From an uncultured Clostridia bacterium (GTDB lineage Bacteria; Bacillota; Clostridia; Christensenellales; Borkfalkiaceae): a stretch of 64,000 nt of DNA. Position 1 is the first letter of the stretch, and each line of letters starts with the position of its first letter. Below the pieces are notes generated by a model that worked only from the letters and a program-made list of their open reading frames with translations, had not been told where the DNA came from and ran no database searches. Positions 40,802 through 49,488 of this stretch are shown here, piece by piece. The stretch lies in NCBI GenBank assembly GCA_934247935.1, contig CAKQKE010000002.1, forward strand, positions 62,001 to 126,000, in the 5' to 3' direction. A program made the position numbers and the translations under genes.

Positions 40802-41361
40802 ATAAACATTCTTGCAGTCATCTTCAATTCTTTTTTAGGCGATATTGCAGCCTGCAATGCCTCCTTGTATCTGTTTTGCCATAAAATCGCTTCGTCGAAA
40901 AGTCCTTCCACTAAATACGCCTCTGACGCAACTGCCATCGCAAGCACCCTTTTGTCAATCGGCGTAGATGTAAAATCACCGTCGTCTTCAAGTGCGAAAT
41001 GCGTGGGCATATATGAATAAGTAATGCGCTTTTTGCCGTTTTTACAGCATACGTACGTCGGCAACGCGGAAAATTCCTCTTTTTGCCCGTCTTGATTTTT
41101 CACCGATATAATTTGATAAGGCACAAGCGAAAACGACGAATATTTTACCTTGTTGTCGCTTACGTCAAACTCCTCTTCTTTTTTCAGCGCATAGTATTCG
41201 CTCGCTATTTCCCTTGCTATCGATTCGTAGCATTTTGTGAGTTTATCGACTTCTTTTTGTTCGTCCGGGGCATTTGACGACGCGCCGTTTTCTATAAATC
41301 CGGCTGTCTCTTCGTTACCCCTGAAAAAGGACGCAAGAGATAATATTTCTTTAATTTTCAT
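40798..41361 (-). CDS. Phage head-tail adaptor-like protein
   Basis: 187 residues from the ATG at 41359-41361, with AGGAGG upstream; the in-frame ATG six codons earlier overlaps that site. Mostly helical (IKEILSLASFFRGNEE, VDKLTKCYESIAREIASEYYALKKEE), then YMPTHFALEDDGDF and a C-terminal helix with VLAMAVASEAYLVEGLFDEAIL. Size and place (after the capsid, before the nozzle) match podoviral adaptor proteins. A copy of the dispersed palindrome lies in its coding region at 41033-41064. Confidence 0.65.
   Translation of the reverse strand: MKIKEILSLASFFRGNEETAGFIENGASSNAPDEQKEVDKLTKCYESIAREIASEYYALKKEEEFDVSDNKVKYSSFSLVPYQIISVKNQDGQKEEFSALPTYVCCKNGKKRITYSYMPTHFALEDDGDFTSTPIDKRVLAMAVASEAYLVEGLFDEAILWQNRYKEALQAAISPKKELKMTARMFI
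41033..41064. repeat. Dispersed palindrome-like sequence inside the adaptor gene
   Basis: TTGCCG and CGGCAA arms enclose TTTTTACAGCATACGTACGT. The similarity to the intergenic copies is good in the core, but here it is coding (about residues 100-110 of the adaptor). This could be chance or an old insertion. Confidence 0.45.
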
Positions 41362-41482
41362 GATTGCCTCCTTTTGCAAAGGGCGAATTAAACGCCGTCA
41401 AATTTTGTGACTAAGCGCGTTTAACCCACCCGTCTGCTAAGTGTGAGCGGGCAAAGTTTTGCCCGCTTATTTGAGTTTTTTA

Positions 41483-42655
41483 TTACGCTTCGGTAATACC
41501 CGAAAGCATACCTTGACCGCAAGGTCTGTCGCACAACAAGTCAGCGTATTTTACAAGCGTAGCCGTGTAAACGGGCTTGCCCGCAACTTGTTTGATTACC
41601 TTTCCGTCTTCACCTTCAAGCCATTGCCAATCGCATAATTGATGAAGAGTGAAATCGTCGGTATTGAGCAGATACATTGTTCCTTCGGGACAGAATCTGT
41701 CCGCCACCACGGGGATACCGTTGTAAGAAATTGTCTTGTATCCGCCTTCGAGTTCCATTACGTCTACGTTTTTCTTGTAAGTATTCATAAGTTTCTGGAA
41801 CGCTCTCTTTACGCCGTACGAGCAAACGATAAAGTTTACTTTAGAACCTGCGTTTTCGTCGAGATAATCGATTGCGGTTTGAATTTTCTCTTCGGTGAGT
41901 TCGCCCGTAGAAGATTTGATATACGGATTGAGCCACTTGTTGTCCGCTCTGGAAAGACCGTACAAAGTGCCGGCAGTATCGAAAATTGCGGCGAGACCCG
42001 TTATTTCTTGTCCGTAAGAACCTTGAATACAAACAAGCGAATTTGCGGGAACTTCGGTAGTGGTGAGCGCAGTTCCGCTTACCTTGATAGTCTTGTTTGC
42101 TCTGTCTACCGAAGTAATGCGTCTTACACCCGCATCGGTAAGAACCGCACCCGACGCGTTTCTGAAGTCGATCATCATGCCTTCGGCGATATTTTTTACC
42201 GAACTGACGGTAATTACGCCGCTTGTGATGCCGGTTGCCTTTGCAAGCACGCCGTTACCGTCGCCGAAAAGCATTCTGCCGAAGTTGAAAGACGAAGACT
42301 TTACAAGCCCTTCCATCTCGGCGTTTAACAAGTTTACAAACGCGCCGACGTTGTTTTCGGACGCCCTTATAGCCTTATCGGAAATTTCAATCGTGCCGTA
42401 TAAGTTTTTAAGCGTCAAAACGAATTGTTTGTAGTTGTTGCCGGCGGCTTGAGGAAGATCTCCGTCTTCGGTTCCTGCGCCGATACCGCCGTTTACGCCG
42501 TATTGAGCGAGTTTTCTTATCTCTTTACCCCACACGTCGTTTGTAGATTGTTTGATTTTTGCAAGTAAGGGATTGACTCCCGTGTTGAGTTGTTCGGTTA
42601 CTACGTCAAGATATAAAGACTTTAACGCATTGTCCGCACTGGTCATTGTTACCAT
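41483..42655 (-). CDS. HK97-fold major capsid protein
   Basis: 390 residues from the ATG at 42653-42655 (MVTMTSADNALKSLYLDVV), with AAGGAG upstream. Features: N-terminal arm helix, GKEIRKLAQYGVNGGIGAG, LKNLYGTIEISDKAIRAS (P-domain), an Ig-like insertion near 180-225 (VKNIAEGMMIDFRN, VSGTALTTTEV), and the C-terminal A-domain region with AIDYLDENAGSKVNFIVCSYGVKRAF and YNGIPVVADRFCPEGTMYLLN. Forms the procapsid shell with portal and scaffold. The leader contains two strong hairpins. Confidence 0.85.
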   Translation of the reverse strand: MVTMTSADNALKSLYLDVVTEQLNTGVNPLLAKIKQSTNDVWGKEIRKLAQYGVNGGIGAGTEDGDLPQAAGNNYKQFVLTLKNLYGTIEISDKAIRASENNVGAFVNLLNAEMEGLVKSSSFNFGRMLFGDGNGVLAKATGITSGVITVSSVKNIAEGMMIDFRNASGAVLTDAGVRRITSVDRANKTIKVSGTALTTTEVPANSLVCIQGSYGQEITGLAAIFDTAGTLYGLSRADNKWLNPYIKSSTGELTEEKIQTAIDYLDENAGSKVNFIVCSYGVKRAFQKLMNTYKKNVDVMELEGGYKTISYNGIPVVADRFCPEGTMYLLNTDDFTLHQLCDWQWLEGEDGKVIKQVAGKPVYTATLVKYADLLCDRPCGQGMLSGITEA

Positions 42656-42750
42656 AATAAAATTCTCCTTTATTTTAAATTTTTTATTGCGCTTATTTTC
42701 GCGCTTTTTATTATTTTTTTGCACAGTTTGCCGCGCACCTTAAAATTCTT

Positions 42751-42828
42751 GCGCAAAATATTGCGCCGCTTTAATTTTATTGATTTTTTCCTTATATCGG
42801 CGTTTGGCGTAAATTTGCCGCCAAACGC
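42751..42828. promoter_or_regulatory. Two hairpins in the leader of the capsid gene
   Basis: GCGCAA-AATA-TTGCGC (42751-42766) and GCGTTTGGC...GCCAAACGC (42800-42828, 9-bp stem). Both lie in the scaffold-capsid spacer, 95-175 bp upstream of the capsid ATG. The minus-strand exit of neither is a T run, so a processing or stability role is more likely than termination (inference). Confidence 0.55.
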
Positions 42829-42908
42829 TTTTTAACTTTTAATGCTTACGTTTAAACATTGTTTAAAAACAAGTTTTTACGCCGCATACGGCTGCTTACA
42901 AGAAAAAT

Positions 42909-43538
42909 TTAATTCTTTTTGCGTAAAATTTCCCTCGCCATATTGCCGGCTTCGTAAAAGTCTTTTGGTTTTTTAGGCGGTGCCACAACGCTTGCGCCGC
43001 TTGCGTCGGACAGCAAAACCGCTTTCGCTTTTGAATGCACGACTCGCGATAAATAATCTTCGATGAGTTTGTCCGTTACTTTGGGACAGTTCTTCGCGGA
43101 TGCGTAAATACTTTCTTCGTTTGAATTTTTGTCCCTTTCGTTTTTGACGTCATCTACAAGTGCATCGATAAGTAAATCGCGCAAATCAACGTCGCCGTCG
43201 CCATTTAAACGACTTTCGATGACTTTGCAGTATTGACTTGCTACGGGATACTTTTCGGTCAGTTTATCCATGGTCGTAAAAATAGTTTCCCCCGTTGCCC
43301 CTTTCAGAGTTTCTCTTTGAAGAAGTTGCTCTTCGAGTGCGGCTTTTTCCCCCTCGAGTTCTTTAATTCTCTGACAGCGTTTGGTAAACTCAGATTGTAA
43401 AGAACCGTAACTTTTTAAAAGAGACTGTGCGTCTTTAAATTTTCCCAATGAGTTTTCGGTGTCCGTCGCGCCAGAAACCATATCCTCCTCCGAGGTGTGC
43501 GCCGTCTCGTCTAATTGTTCATTTGAAATTGTCTCCAT
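42909..43538 (-). CDS. Putative capsid scaffolding protein
   Basis: 209 residues. Acidic, helical and coiled-coil rich: acidic N terminus, KDAQSLLKSYGSLQSEFTKR, then CQRIKELEGEKAALEEQLLQR, ending in a basic helix (AREILRKKN). Size, charge pattern and placement between portal and capsid are those of scaffolding proteins. The C-terminal basic helix could contact the capsid, as in other phages. No protease domain seen. Confidence 0.7.
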   Translation of the reverse strand: METISNEQLDETAHTSEEDMVSGATDTENSLGKFKDAQSLLKSYGSLQSEFTKRCQRIKELEGEKAALEEQLLQRETLKGATGETIFTTMDKLTEKYPVASQYCKVIESRLNGDGDVDLRDLLIDALVDDVKNERDKNSNEESIYASAKNCPKVTDKLIEDYLSRVVHSKAKAVLLSDASGASVVAPPKKPKDFYEAGNMAREILRKKN

Positions 43539-43620
43539 AAAATTTCCTCCCGTTTTTTATTTTTTTCGGCAACGAAATATGTTTAAAATTTTTCGCCGCC
43601 GTTTATTATTTACCGCCGTT

Positions 43621-45513
43621 TTACGCCAATTCTGACGAAACAGCGGATTTTTGCATTTCTTTCGCCCTTTTATGCTCGGCGATATGTCTTGAAAATCTAT
43701 CTTTGATTTCCTTTTTATTTTCGTACTTGTTCATTTCTCCCGAAAGAATAAACCTCGTATGTTCGGCGATATGCACGTCGTCATCGTCGTATTCTTCCCT
43801 TTGTACGTCTTCGCGCAGCATGGTCAAATTTTCACCGTCGGCTTGGTTTATATGCAAGTTTGTGATGTCCTGAGTGTTGTCGATAGAACCGAAACCGAGT
43901 ATTTCAAGCACTTTTGCTTTCGTTCTCGAATCCATTTTTCCGTCTTCGCCGGTAAGAAGCCCCGTTGAAATAAGGTCGTAAACCGCACTCTTTTTCTGTG
44001 CGGGAGTGTAAGACAAGTCGTTTTCGGTATCGAACACTACGTCGTCGGACGAAATGTCGCTGCCTTTGAAATAAAACAACTCGACTTTTTTATTCTCTCC
44101 CACGATTCGCATAATGCGTTTTTCTTTTGCAAACTGTTTAAACAACCTTATAATTTGCTTTGCCACTTGCTTTACCGCTCTTCTTATATAGTCGCCGGTT
44201 GTAGAAACCCTCGTATCGTCCTGCTCGATTAAAAGTTGCAATGCGATACCGCTTGTAATGTTTGACGAAAGTTGAGACGTTCTCGAGACCTCGCTGACTC
44301 CGCTTACCGACACGAATTCGCTTGTAAGTCTGTCCTCTTCATAACCAAGGTCGGCGGGCATCGCGCTGCCGTTCATCATTTGCGGAGCGGACGAGCCTTG
44401 CCTGTAAACGATTATTTTACCCGGCGAAATGCCGTCTTCGCACAACTCGTCGGTGTCTACGCTTCCGTCTTCGACTGCCATCACACCCATCGAAAGCCTG
44501 TTTAAAAACTCGTTTTTTCTGTTTTTAACCGCATTGTAAGTCCTTTGCAAGGGGATAATTCTGTCCACTATGCTCACACCGAAGAAACTGCCCACTTGCG
44601 GCACTGAAATTTGCTTTGCAAACGGGAAAGTCCTTCGCCCTTCTACACCGTTGATATATGGCAAATCGCCCACGTACAAAAGCGTATCTCCCGCAATCGT
44701 CACCACTCGCCCAAGCGGATAATTTTTGCTCGGCTTTTCATATCTTTCTATAACAAGCACGTTGTCGTGAGCGACTCCGCTTATAAGTTTGGTTCTGCCG
44801 CCGGCGTTTGCCGACATGCCCGTTTTTGCCTCGGAAAGGGTGAACACGTCGATATCGCCGCCTTGCACCACTTTGCCGTACTTTTCGTAAACGTCGTTTA
44901 CGTGCATCGCTTTTGCGTGAATTATGCTTTTGCAATCGTCGATTTCTTCTCTGAAAAGCGAGTCGGGGAATATTTCAAACGGCGAAACGCTTATAACTTT
45001 TACGTCTCCTTCATAAAGGGGGTTGCCCTTTTCGTCCGCGCCGAGTTTTTTGCCGGCGTCGTTATCCCATAAAATTTTATAAAATCCCGTTCCCGTAACT
45101 TCGCTCCATGCGGTAACGCCTGTAATAATTCCGTCCATATCTACTCTGTTGTAAGTGGAATTAAGTATGTCCGTGGCGGTTTTTGCCGTTTTCAGGTCAG
45201 AATCTTCGTCTCCCGCCGCCCTTACCGACATAACGGGTCTTACTCTTGCAAGTTTCGCCATTCTCGTGTCGATTATCGGCGCAATGTGATTGTACACGTT
45301 GCGATTTTGCCAATAATAATCTTTTTCGCTTTCTACGATTTCGCCTTTGGGGTCAATTTCGCAGTATTGGTTGCCCATAACGTAATTGATGTTTAGTTTC
45401 CACTGCTGCTCGATAGGTCGTCTTTCTTCCCTACGCCTCAAAAAGTCTTGCTTGACTTCGTTGACAAGGTCTTCGTAAAATTTGCTTTGCTTTTTGTTGT
45501 TTGTCTTTTCCAA
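43621..45513 (-). CDS. Phage portal protein (P22-like)
   Basis: 630 residues. Typical large podoviral portal: FYEDLVNEVKQDFLRRREERRPIEQQWKLNINYV, then YNHIAPIIDTRMAKLARVRP, VTGTGFYKILWD, ISPFEIFPDSL-like motif VSPFEIFPDSLF, and PLQRTYNAVKNRKNEFLNRL before the stem helices. C-terminal residues form the barrel-like helical tail. Dodecameric gate for DNA packaging. GGAGG lies before the ATG. Confidence 0.88.
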   Translation of the reverse strand: MEKTNNKKQSKFYEDLVNEVKQDFLRRREERRPIEQQWKLNINYVMGNQYCEIDPKGEIVESEKDYYWQNRNVYNHIAPIIDTRMAKLARVRPVMSVRAAGDEDSDLKTAKTATDILNSTYNRVDMDGIITGVTAWSEVTGTGFYKILWDNDAGKKLGADEKGNPLYEGDVKVISVSPFEIFPDSLFREEIDDCKSIIHAKAMHVNDVYEKYGKVVQGGDIDVFTLSEAKTGMSANAGGRTKLISGVAHDNVLVIERYEKPSKNYPLGRVVTIAGDTLLYVGDLPYINGVEGRRTFPFAKQISVPQVGSFFGVSIVDRIIPLQRTYNAVKNRKNEFLNRLSMGVMAVEDGSVDTDELCEDGISPGKIIVYRQGSSAPQMMNGSAMPADLGYEEDRLTSEFVSVSGVSEVSRTSQLSSNITSGIALQLLIEQDDTRVSTTGDYIRRAVKQVAKQIIRLFKQFAKEKRIMRIVGENKKVELFYFKGSDISSDDVVFDTENDLSYTPAQKKSAVYDLISTGLLTGEDGKMDSRTKAKVLEILGFGSIDNTQDITNLHINQADGENLTMLREDVQREEYDDDDVHIAEHTRFILSGEMNKYENKKEIKDRFSRHIAEHKRAKEMQKSAVSSELA

Positions 45514-45692
45514 TATACGTTCCTCCGTTTATTTTTTCGGGATAACCCGTTTAAATTTTTTCTTTACTTTTTAATATTTTCGCCTTTCTTACAAGTGCTT
45601 CTTGCCCTTGCCTTTCAATGTCTTTGCCCTTGTTTATAAGTGCTTTTGCTTTGCTTTTTACTATATTTAAGGCAATTTTCGGCAATAATAAA

Positions 45693-45772
45693 GACGCCAC
45701 CGACACAATTAAATTGTGCCAACGCGTCTCTGCTTTTCAAGCGGCTTTTATTCTTATGTTTTTCCGCTTGAA
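45693..45772 (-). terminator. Two hairpins between terS-like gene and portal
   Basis: GACGC...GCGTC enclosing CACAATT-A-AATTGTG (45693-45728) and TTCAAGCGG/CCGCTTGAA (45736-45772). The former exits into TTTATTATT on the minus strand, so it could be a weak or regulated terminator before the portal gene. An open frame at 45615-45830 is inconsistent with these structures and is not accepted. Confidence 0.5.
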
Positions 45773-45792
45773 TATTTAAATTTTTACAATGA

Positions 45793-46143
45793 TTAATCTT
45801 TTTCTTCCGTTCCGTCTTCGGCTTCGTCAACCGTTTCCAAATCGCCTTGCCCGGCTTCTTTATCGGTCTTTAAATCGTTTACCAACTCTTTTAAAAGCCT
45901 GTTTCGTTCGGCTTTAAGTTCTTCTTCGGTCATCGTCGTCACGTCCGCTCTGCTTTCCCCCTCCAAAAGCATTTTTAAAGCCGTCATATCGGGCGGCACG
46001 CTTTTTTTAGTCACTTTCTTTTTTACAAGTACCACCTGACCGTCGTTTTCGCTGAACTCTTCTATTATCTCGCTTGTGTCGTACCCGATTGCCTTTTTTA
46101 AAAGAGCGTCGCCCAAAAGCGTTTGTTTTTCTTTGTCATTCAT
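45793..46143 (-). CDS. Terminase-small-subunit-like protein
   Basis: 116 residues. The segment GYDTSEIIEEFSENDGQVVLVKKKVTKKSVPPDMTALKMLLE (in parts) resembles the C-terminal portion of phage terminase small subunits; no N-terminal DNA-binding helix-turn-helix is visible. It is encoded downstream of, and overlaps by 8 bp, the large subunit, the reverse of the usual order. Either a truncated small terminase or a packaging accessory. Confidence 0.6.
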   Translation of the reverse strand: MNDKEKQTLLGDALLKKAIGYDTSEIIEEFSENDGQVVLVKKKVTKKSVPPDMTALKMLLEGESRADVTTMTEEELKAERNRLLKELVNDLKTDKEAGQGDLETVDEAEDGTEEKD

Positions 46144-47566
46144 ATTTTCTTTTTTTCCCTCTTACCAATTTTCTTATCCTCATTTCTTTATCTTTCTGAA
46201 TTTCCGTAAGGGGCGTTTTGGGTCTCACGTTGTCGGGTTTACTCATTACGTAATATCTCAACTCGTCCAAAGAGTGGTCGTCTTTCTTTTTCGGCACGTC
46301 CCCGTCGCCCCACCAATACCCCTTAATTTCTCTTATCATATTGACGCAGTTTTTAAATATAAAAATTTTGTTCGATTTGAAATATTCCTTCACTCTCGCA
46401 ATGCCCGCAAACAAATCTTTGTTGACTTTGGGATTTGCCACAATGCCGTACTCGTAAAACAATTCCGTCACGCTTTTTTGCGATGCGAGCGTCCTTTGGT
46501 TTGCCGCCGAATCGATCAGCGCGACTATTCTGCCCTTGCCGTCTCTGTGCCAACCTATTATATCCGATATCTCGTTTATTTTGCCCGCATGATAGCCTAT
46601 ATCTCTTTTCGCCTCGTAATGTTCGGCAACCACGTAAATATTTCCGTCGTAATCGACGCAGTACCAATGACAAGACAACGGGTTGTTAAGTCCCGGGTCG
46701 ATGGACAAAACGTCTTGCCAATCGTAAGGCACGTCAAACGGCTCTATAACGTGTACGTTTTCGTCGAACTCGGTATACACAAGCCCCGTATCGGAACGAA
46801 ATTTGCCATACCTGCGAGATTCGAGTTCGGTATCGGACAAAGTCGCGGTAAGTTTTTTTACTTCTTTTTTATCCAGAAACGGGTTGTCCGCCCACTCCAT
46901 AAATTCATACCAGATATCGGGCGAATTGCTCCTGTTCAAATAAATTTCGTCGTATATAAAAGTCAATCCTTTAAGAGGGGTCATCGTGCCGAAAATATCG
47001 CCGTTTTTGTCGAGAACTCTCATGCGGCACTCCTCGTAAATATCCTTGGGCGGCTCTTCGTCAAACCACACGAAATCTAAAGAACTTCCTTGAAATTTCT
47101 CCCTTCCCTGGTCGCAACTTTTAAATCCTATCGTCGAAATTCCGCCGAACACGTTTTTTATTTTTATCTGGTCTATCACGCCGTTTTTTATGCTGTCTTT
47201 TCTGCCCGACAGCATAATTACGTCGTCAATCCACTCGGGGTTTAAATATTGCAGAATTTTGCTTTGCGCAACGTCTCTTTGCACTTGTTGAGAAAGCGAA
47301 ACTACCCAACCGAAAACGTTGTCCCTGTTTTTTCTGTACGGGTGTATACCCCTCGCCATATAAACGCTTTCCACCGCGCCGCACTCCGTTTTCCCGCTTC
47401 TGTTTCCCCCGAAGACCCATCTGTTTTTCTTTTTGCATTTATGAAAGGCAATTTGTTTCCGATGAATTTTTTTACCTTTGTTGTACGTCGACAACTTATC
47501 GCATTTTTGTCTGCGGATAAGTTCTTCGTCGATTTCTTTTATCCTTAAAATAACGTTTTCTTTCAC
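46136..47566 (-). CDS. Phage terminase large subunit
   Basis: 476 residues, starting at GTG (47564-47566). ATPase: Walker A VFGGNRSGKT (51-60) and Walker B FVWFDEEPP. Nuclease domain: VLSIDPGLNN, RIVALIDSAANQ and DDHSLDELRYYV supply acidic residues. It cuts and pumps DNA into the procapsid. Divergent from the plus-strand SH3 gene 73 bp away. First virion gene of the minus-strand cassette. Confidence 0.9.
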   Translation of the reverse strand: MKENVILRIKEIDEELIRRQKCDKLSTYNKGKKIHRKQIAFHKCKKKNRWVFGGNRSGKTECGAVESVYMARGIHPYRKNRDNVFGWVVSLSQQVQRDVAQSKILQYLNPEWIDDVIMLSGRKDSIKNGVIDQIKIKNVFGGISTIGFKSCDQGREKFQGSSLDFVWFDEEPPKDIYEECRMRVLDKNGDIFGTMTPLKGLTFIYDEIYLNRSNSPDIWYEFMEWADNPFLDKKEVKKLTATLSDTELESRRYGKFRSDTGLVYTEFDENVHVIEPFDVPYDWQDVLSIDPGLNNPLSCHWYCVDYDGNIYVVAEHYEAKRDIGYHAGKINEISDIIGWHRDGKGRIVALIDSAANQRTLASQKSVTELFYEYGIVANPKVNKDLFAGIARVKEYFKSNKIFIFKNCVNMIREIKGYWWGDGDVPKKKDDHSLDELRYYVMSKPDNVRPKTPLTEIQKDKEMRIRKLVRGKKRKYE

Positions 47567-47625
47567 TTCGACAAAACTCCTCTCCTTTTTTCATTTATTC
47601 CTATTTTATTCCCCTTAAAATCATT

Positions 47626-47641
47626 TATAATCGACTATATG
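47626..47641 (+). promoter_or_regulatory. -10 box and near-leaderless start of the SH3 gene
   Basis: TATAAT at 47626-47631 ends 7 bp before the ATG at 47639, so transcription would start at or near the start codon. The -35 region is poor. No ribosome binding site is visible for the gene. Confidence 0.45.
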
Positions 47642-48403
47642 AAACGATTTATTCTGTTATTTATCGCTTTTTGCGTGGCGTGGCTGCCAAATTTAACGGC
47701 ATTTTTACCCATCGAAACAAATTCCCGACAGCCGTCCGATGCCGTCACGGCTTATGCCGAAATCCCCCGTTACGGCAGAATTTTGACCGAAGACGCGGGC
47801 TTTTATTCAGACAAAGGCGACAACTTCAAATTTTATATTCCGTATTCGTATTATGTAAAAATATTATCTGTAGGCGAACTTTACACCAAGGTTTCTTACG
47901 GCTATGAAGACAATAAATATCCCATTATCACGGGATACGTTTACAACGAAGATTTGTATCTTTCGGAGCATATTCCCACGGCTCCTTTTGCCGTGATTAC
48001 ACTAACCGTTATCTCCGACGGCGTCCTTTTCGGCAATATTGACCTTACAGAACAAAAAGTCGGCATATGCAGCGGAAAGCAAGTTTTTTATTACGGCGAC
48101 GCCTATGCGACAAACGGCGAAGACTTGTGTTACGTGTGCTGCGACGGTTATCTCGGGTATATGCGCACGTCGTGTTTTTCGTCCTTTACAATCAAACTGA
48201 ATCCCGACCCTATCGAAACTTCCGAAAGCGAAGAGTCTATCGATTCCGGCAACGGTTCGGTAAAACCATCGGTATTTAAAAACGACAAAATACAATTAAT
48301 GATAATCGCTTGCGTGTCGGTCGTTGCAGTGTCCATCGTATATTTACTTTTCAAACCACAGGACACCCGAATTAAAAATAATACTCAGGACGAAGACGAA
48401 TAA
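47639..48403 (+). CDS. Exported SH3-like membrane-anchored protein (short paralogue)
   Basis: 254 residues: signal peptide (FILLFIAFCVAWLPNLTAF), two SH3-like beta-barrels (RILTEDAGFYSDKGDN to TGYVYNEDLYL, then VISDGVLFGN to GYLGYMRTSCF), a Ser/Glu-rich stalk, and a C-terminal helix (LMIIACVSVVAVSIVYLLF) with an acidic tail. Aligns with the C-terminal quarter of the 864-residue protein at 49719. Probably a cell-envelope protein tethered to the outer leaflet. It is opposite in strand to the phage genes around it. Confidence 0.8.
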   Translation: MKRFILLFIAFCVAWLPNLTAFLPIETNSRQPSDAVTAYAEIPRYGRILTEDAGFYSDKGDNFKFYIPYSYYVKILSVGELYTKVSYGYEDNKYPIITGYVYNEDLYLSEHIPTAPFAVITLTVISDGVLFGNIDLTEQKVGICSGKQVFYYGDAYATNGEDLCYVCCDGYLGYMRTSCFSSFTIKLNPDPIETSESEESIDSGNGSVKPSVFKNDKIQLMIIACVSVVAVSIVYLLFKPQDTRIKNNTQDEDE

Positions 48404-48665
48404 AATTTTTTCGACCGCGCTTGCTTTTTGATTTTTAATGTAATTACTCTTACGCAAAACATTTAAATTTTGCCTCGCCGACGTACTTGCATGTGCGTTT
48501 ATATAATCTTTGTCACGACATCCCCGCGTACAAATTGTTTATATATCCTTTCGCGTTCGTTCGCACAAAATCACTTGCAAAAACCATTTGTAAAACCAAG
48601 TTGCGTTTGCACGAACAACCCCTCGGCAAAAACAATTCACACCACACAAAACCTTACGTAAAAAA

Positions 48666-48686
48666 CCCACAGGCAAAACCTATGCG
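48666..48686 (-). terminator. Terminator overlapping the stop of the phage regulator gene
   Basis: CACAGG-CAAAA-CCTATG (48668-48684, minus strand CATAGG/CCTGTG with one G-T pair) exits into GGGTTTTTTA. The hairpin includes the stop codon at 48680-48682. Confidence 0.65.
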
Positions 48687-49324
48687 ATTTTTTTGACGGG
48701 GCTGTCGATATTTGGTTTTTCCAAGTCGCTTTTTTGCGGCTTTTGATAGTCCTGACTTGTTTGCTCGGCCTGTCTGTTTGAAAAATCCTGAGCGTTTTCC
48801 TGAAGTTGTTTCTTTAAAAAGTCCTGACCGCTTTCGATTTTTTGCCCTTTGGATGCGGCTTTAAGTTTTAAATAAATTGCCTCTCTTTCCGCTTTGCGTT
48901 TTTGTCTTTCAAAAATAGACTTTAAAAAATAAATGTCCGCATAGTTTTCGCAAAACCATTTTTCGTCCATTTTCTTTTTTTCGAGCATAAGACTCATTTT
49001 CTTTAAAATTCTGAGTTGCTTTCTGAAATAGTTTCTCGACGTATAGTCAAAATCTTCTCTGGGTTTGACGTGATAATATTTATATCTGATACAATCTGTT
49101 TCGTCTTGCGTAAACTTTGAAAAAATGCCGTTCAACTTGCTTTTAAGGTCGCAAAGACGATTTTTGGCGTATATCAGATTAATAATTTTGTCGATTTGCG
49201 TCATTGTGCTTTCTTTTGTCGAATAGGACGTAAGAGCCCTGTACGTAACGGCTTTTTCACAATCTTCTATGTATCCGTCAATCCTGTAATAACTTGATAA
49301 AATGGTTTTTTCATAATAGCACAT
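48680..49324 (-). CDS. Phage late-regulator-like protein
   Basis: 214 residues. Helical protein with a central motif-rich block (LNGIFSKFTQDETDCIRYKYY, FRKQLRILKKMSLMLEKKKM) reminiscent of the ArpU/RinA or sigma-region-4-like late-gene activators located before terminase genes in Firmicutes phages; family match not certain. The C-terminal third is Gln-rich and disordered (QENAQDFSNRQAEQTSQDYQKP). Upstream is a promoter at 49363-49390 and a LexA box further out. Confidence 0.6.
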   Translation of the reverse strand: MCYYEKTILSSYYRIDGYIEDCEKAVTYRALTSYSTKESTMTQIDKIINLIYAKNRLCDLKSKLNGIFSKFTQDETDCIRYKYYHVKPREDFDYTSRNYFRKQLRILKKMSLMLEKKKMDEKWFCENYADIYFLKSIFERQKRKAEREAIYLKLKAASKGQKIESGQDFLKKQLQENAQDFSNRQAEQTSQDYQKPQKSDLEKPNIDSPVKKIA

Positions 49325-49362
49325 AAATTGCCTCCCTTGTCGTTTTGATTTTTTACAACTCG

Positions 49363-49390
49363 ATTATATATGAAAAAATCGCCATATCAA
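49363..49390 (-). promoter_or_regulatory. Promoter of the phage regulator gene
   Basis: TTGATA (49385-49390), 16-bp spacer, TATAAT (49363-49368) on the minus strand, 39 bp from the ATG; GGGAGG is the ribosome binding site. Confidence 0.7.
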
Positions 49391-49451
49391 GAAGATTGTG
49401 ACACAAAAATAAATTAAAATTTTAAAAGTTTTTTTACCTGTCATATTCCCC

Positions 49452-49480
49452 TTGATTTTGACTTTTGTCTATTGTATAAT
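49452..49480 (+). promoter_or_regulatory. Plus-strand promoter controlled by the LexA box
   Basis: TTGATT (49452-49457), 17-bp spacer, TATAAT (49475-49480). The LexA box begins 8 bp after the -10, covering the start site. It points toward the 864-residue gene at 49719, about 240 bp away. Confidence 0.65.
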
Positions 49481-49488
49481 ACGAAATC

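Noticed and set aside
45615..45830. 71-codon minus frame between portal and terS-like genes
   Set aside because: Coincides with two hairpins and overlaps the end of the terS-like gene, no ribosome binding site.
48470..48696. Two overlapping plus frames after the SH3 gene
   Set aside because: Low-complexity, no ribosome binding site, spacer sequence antisense to the regulator terminator.
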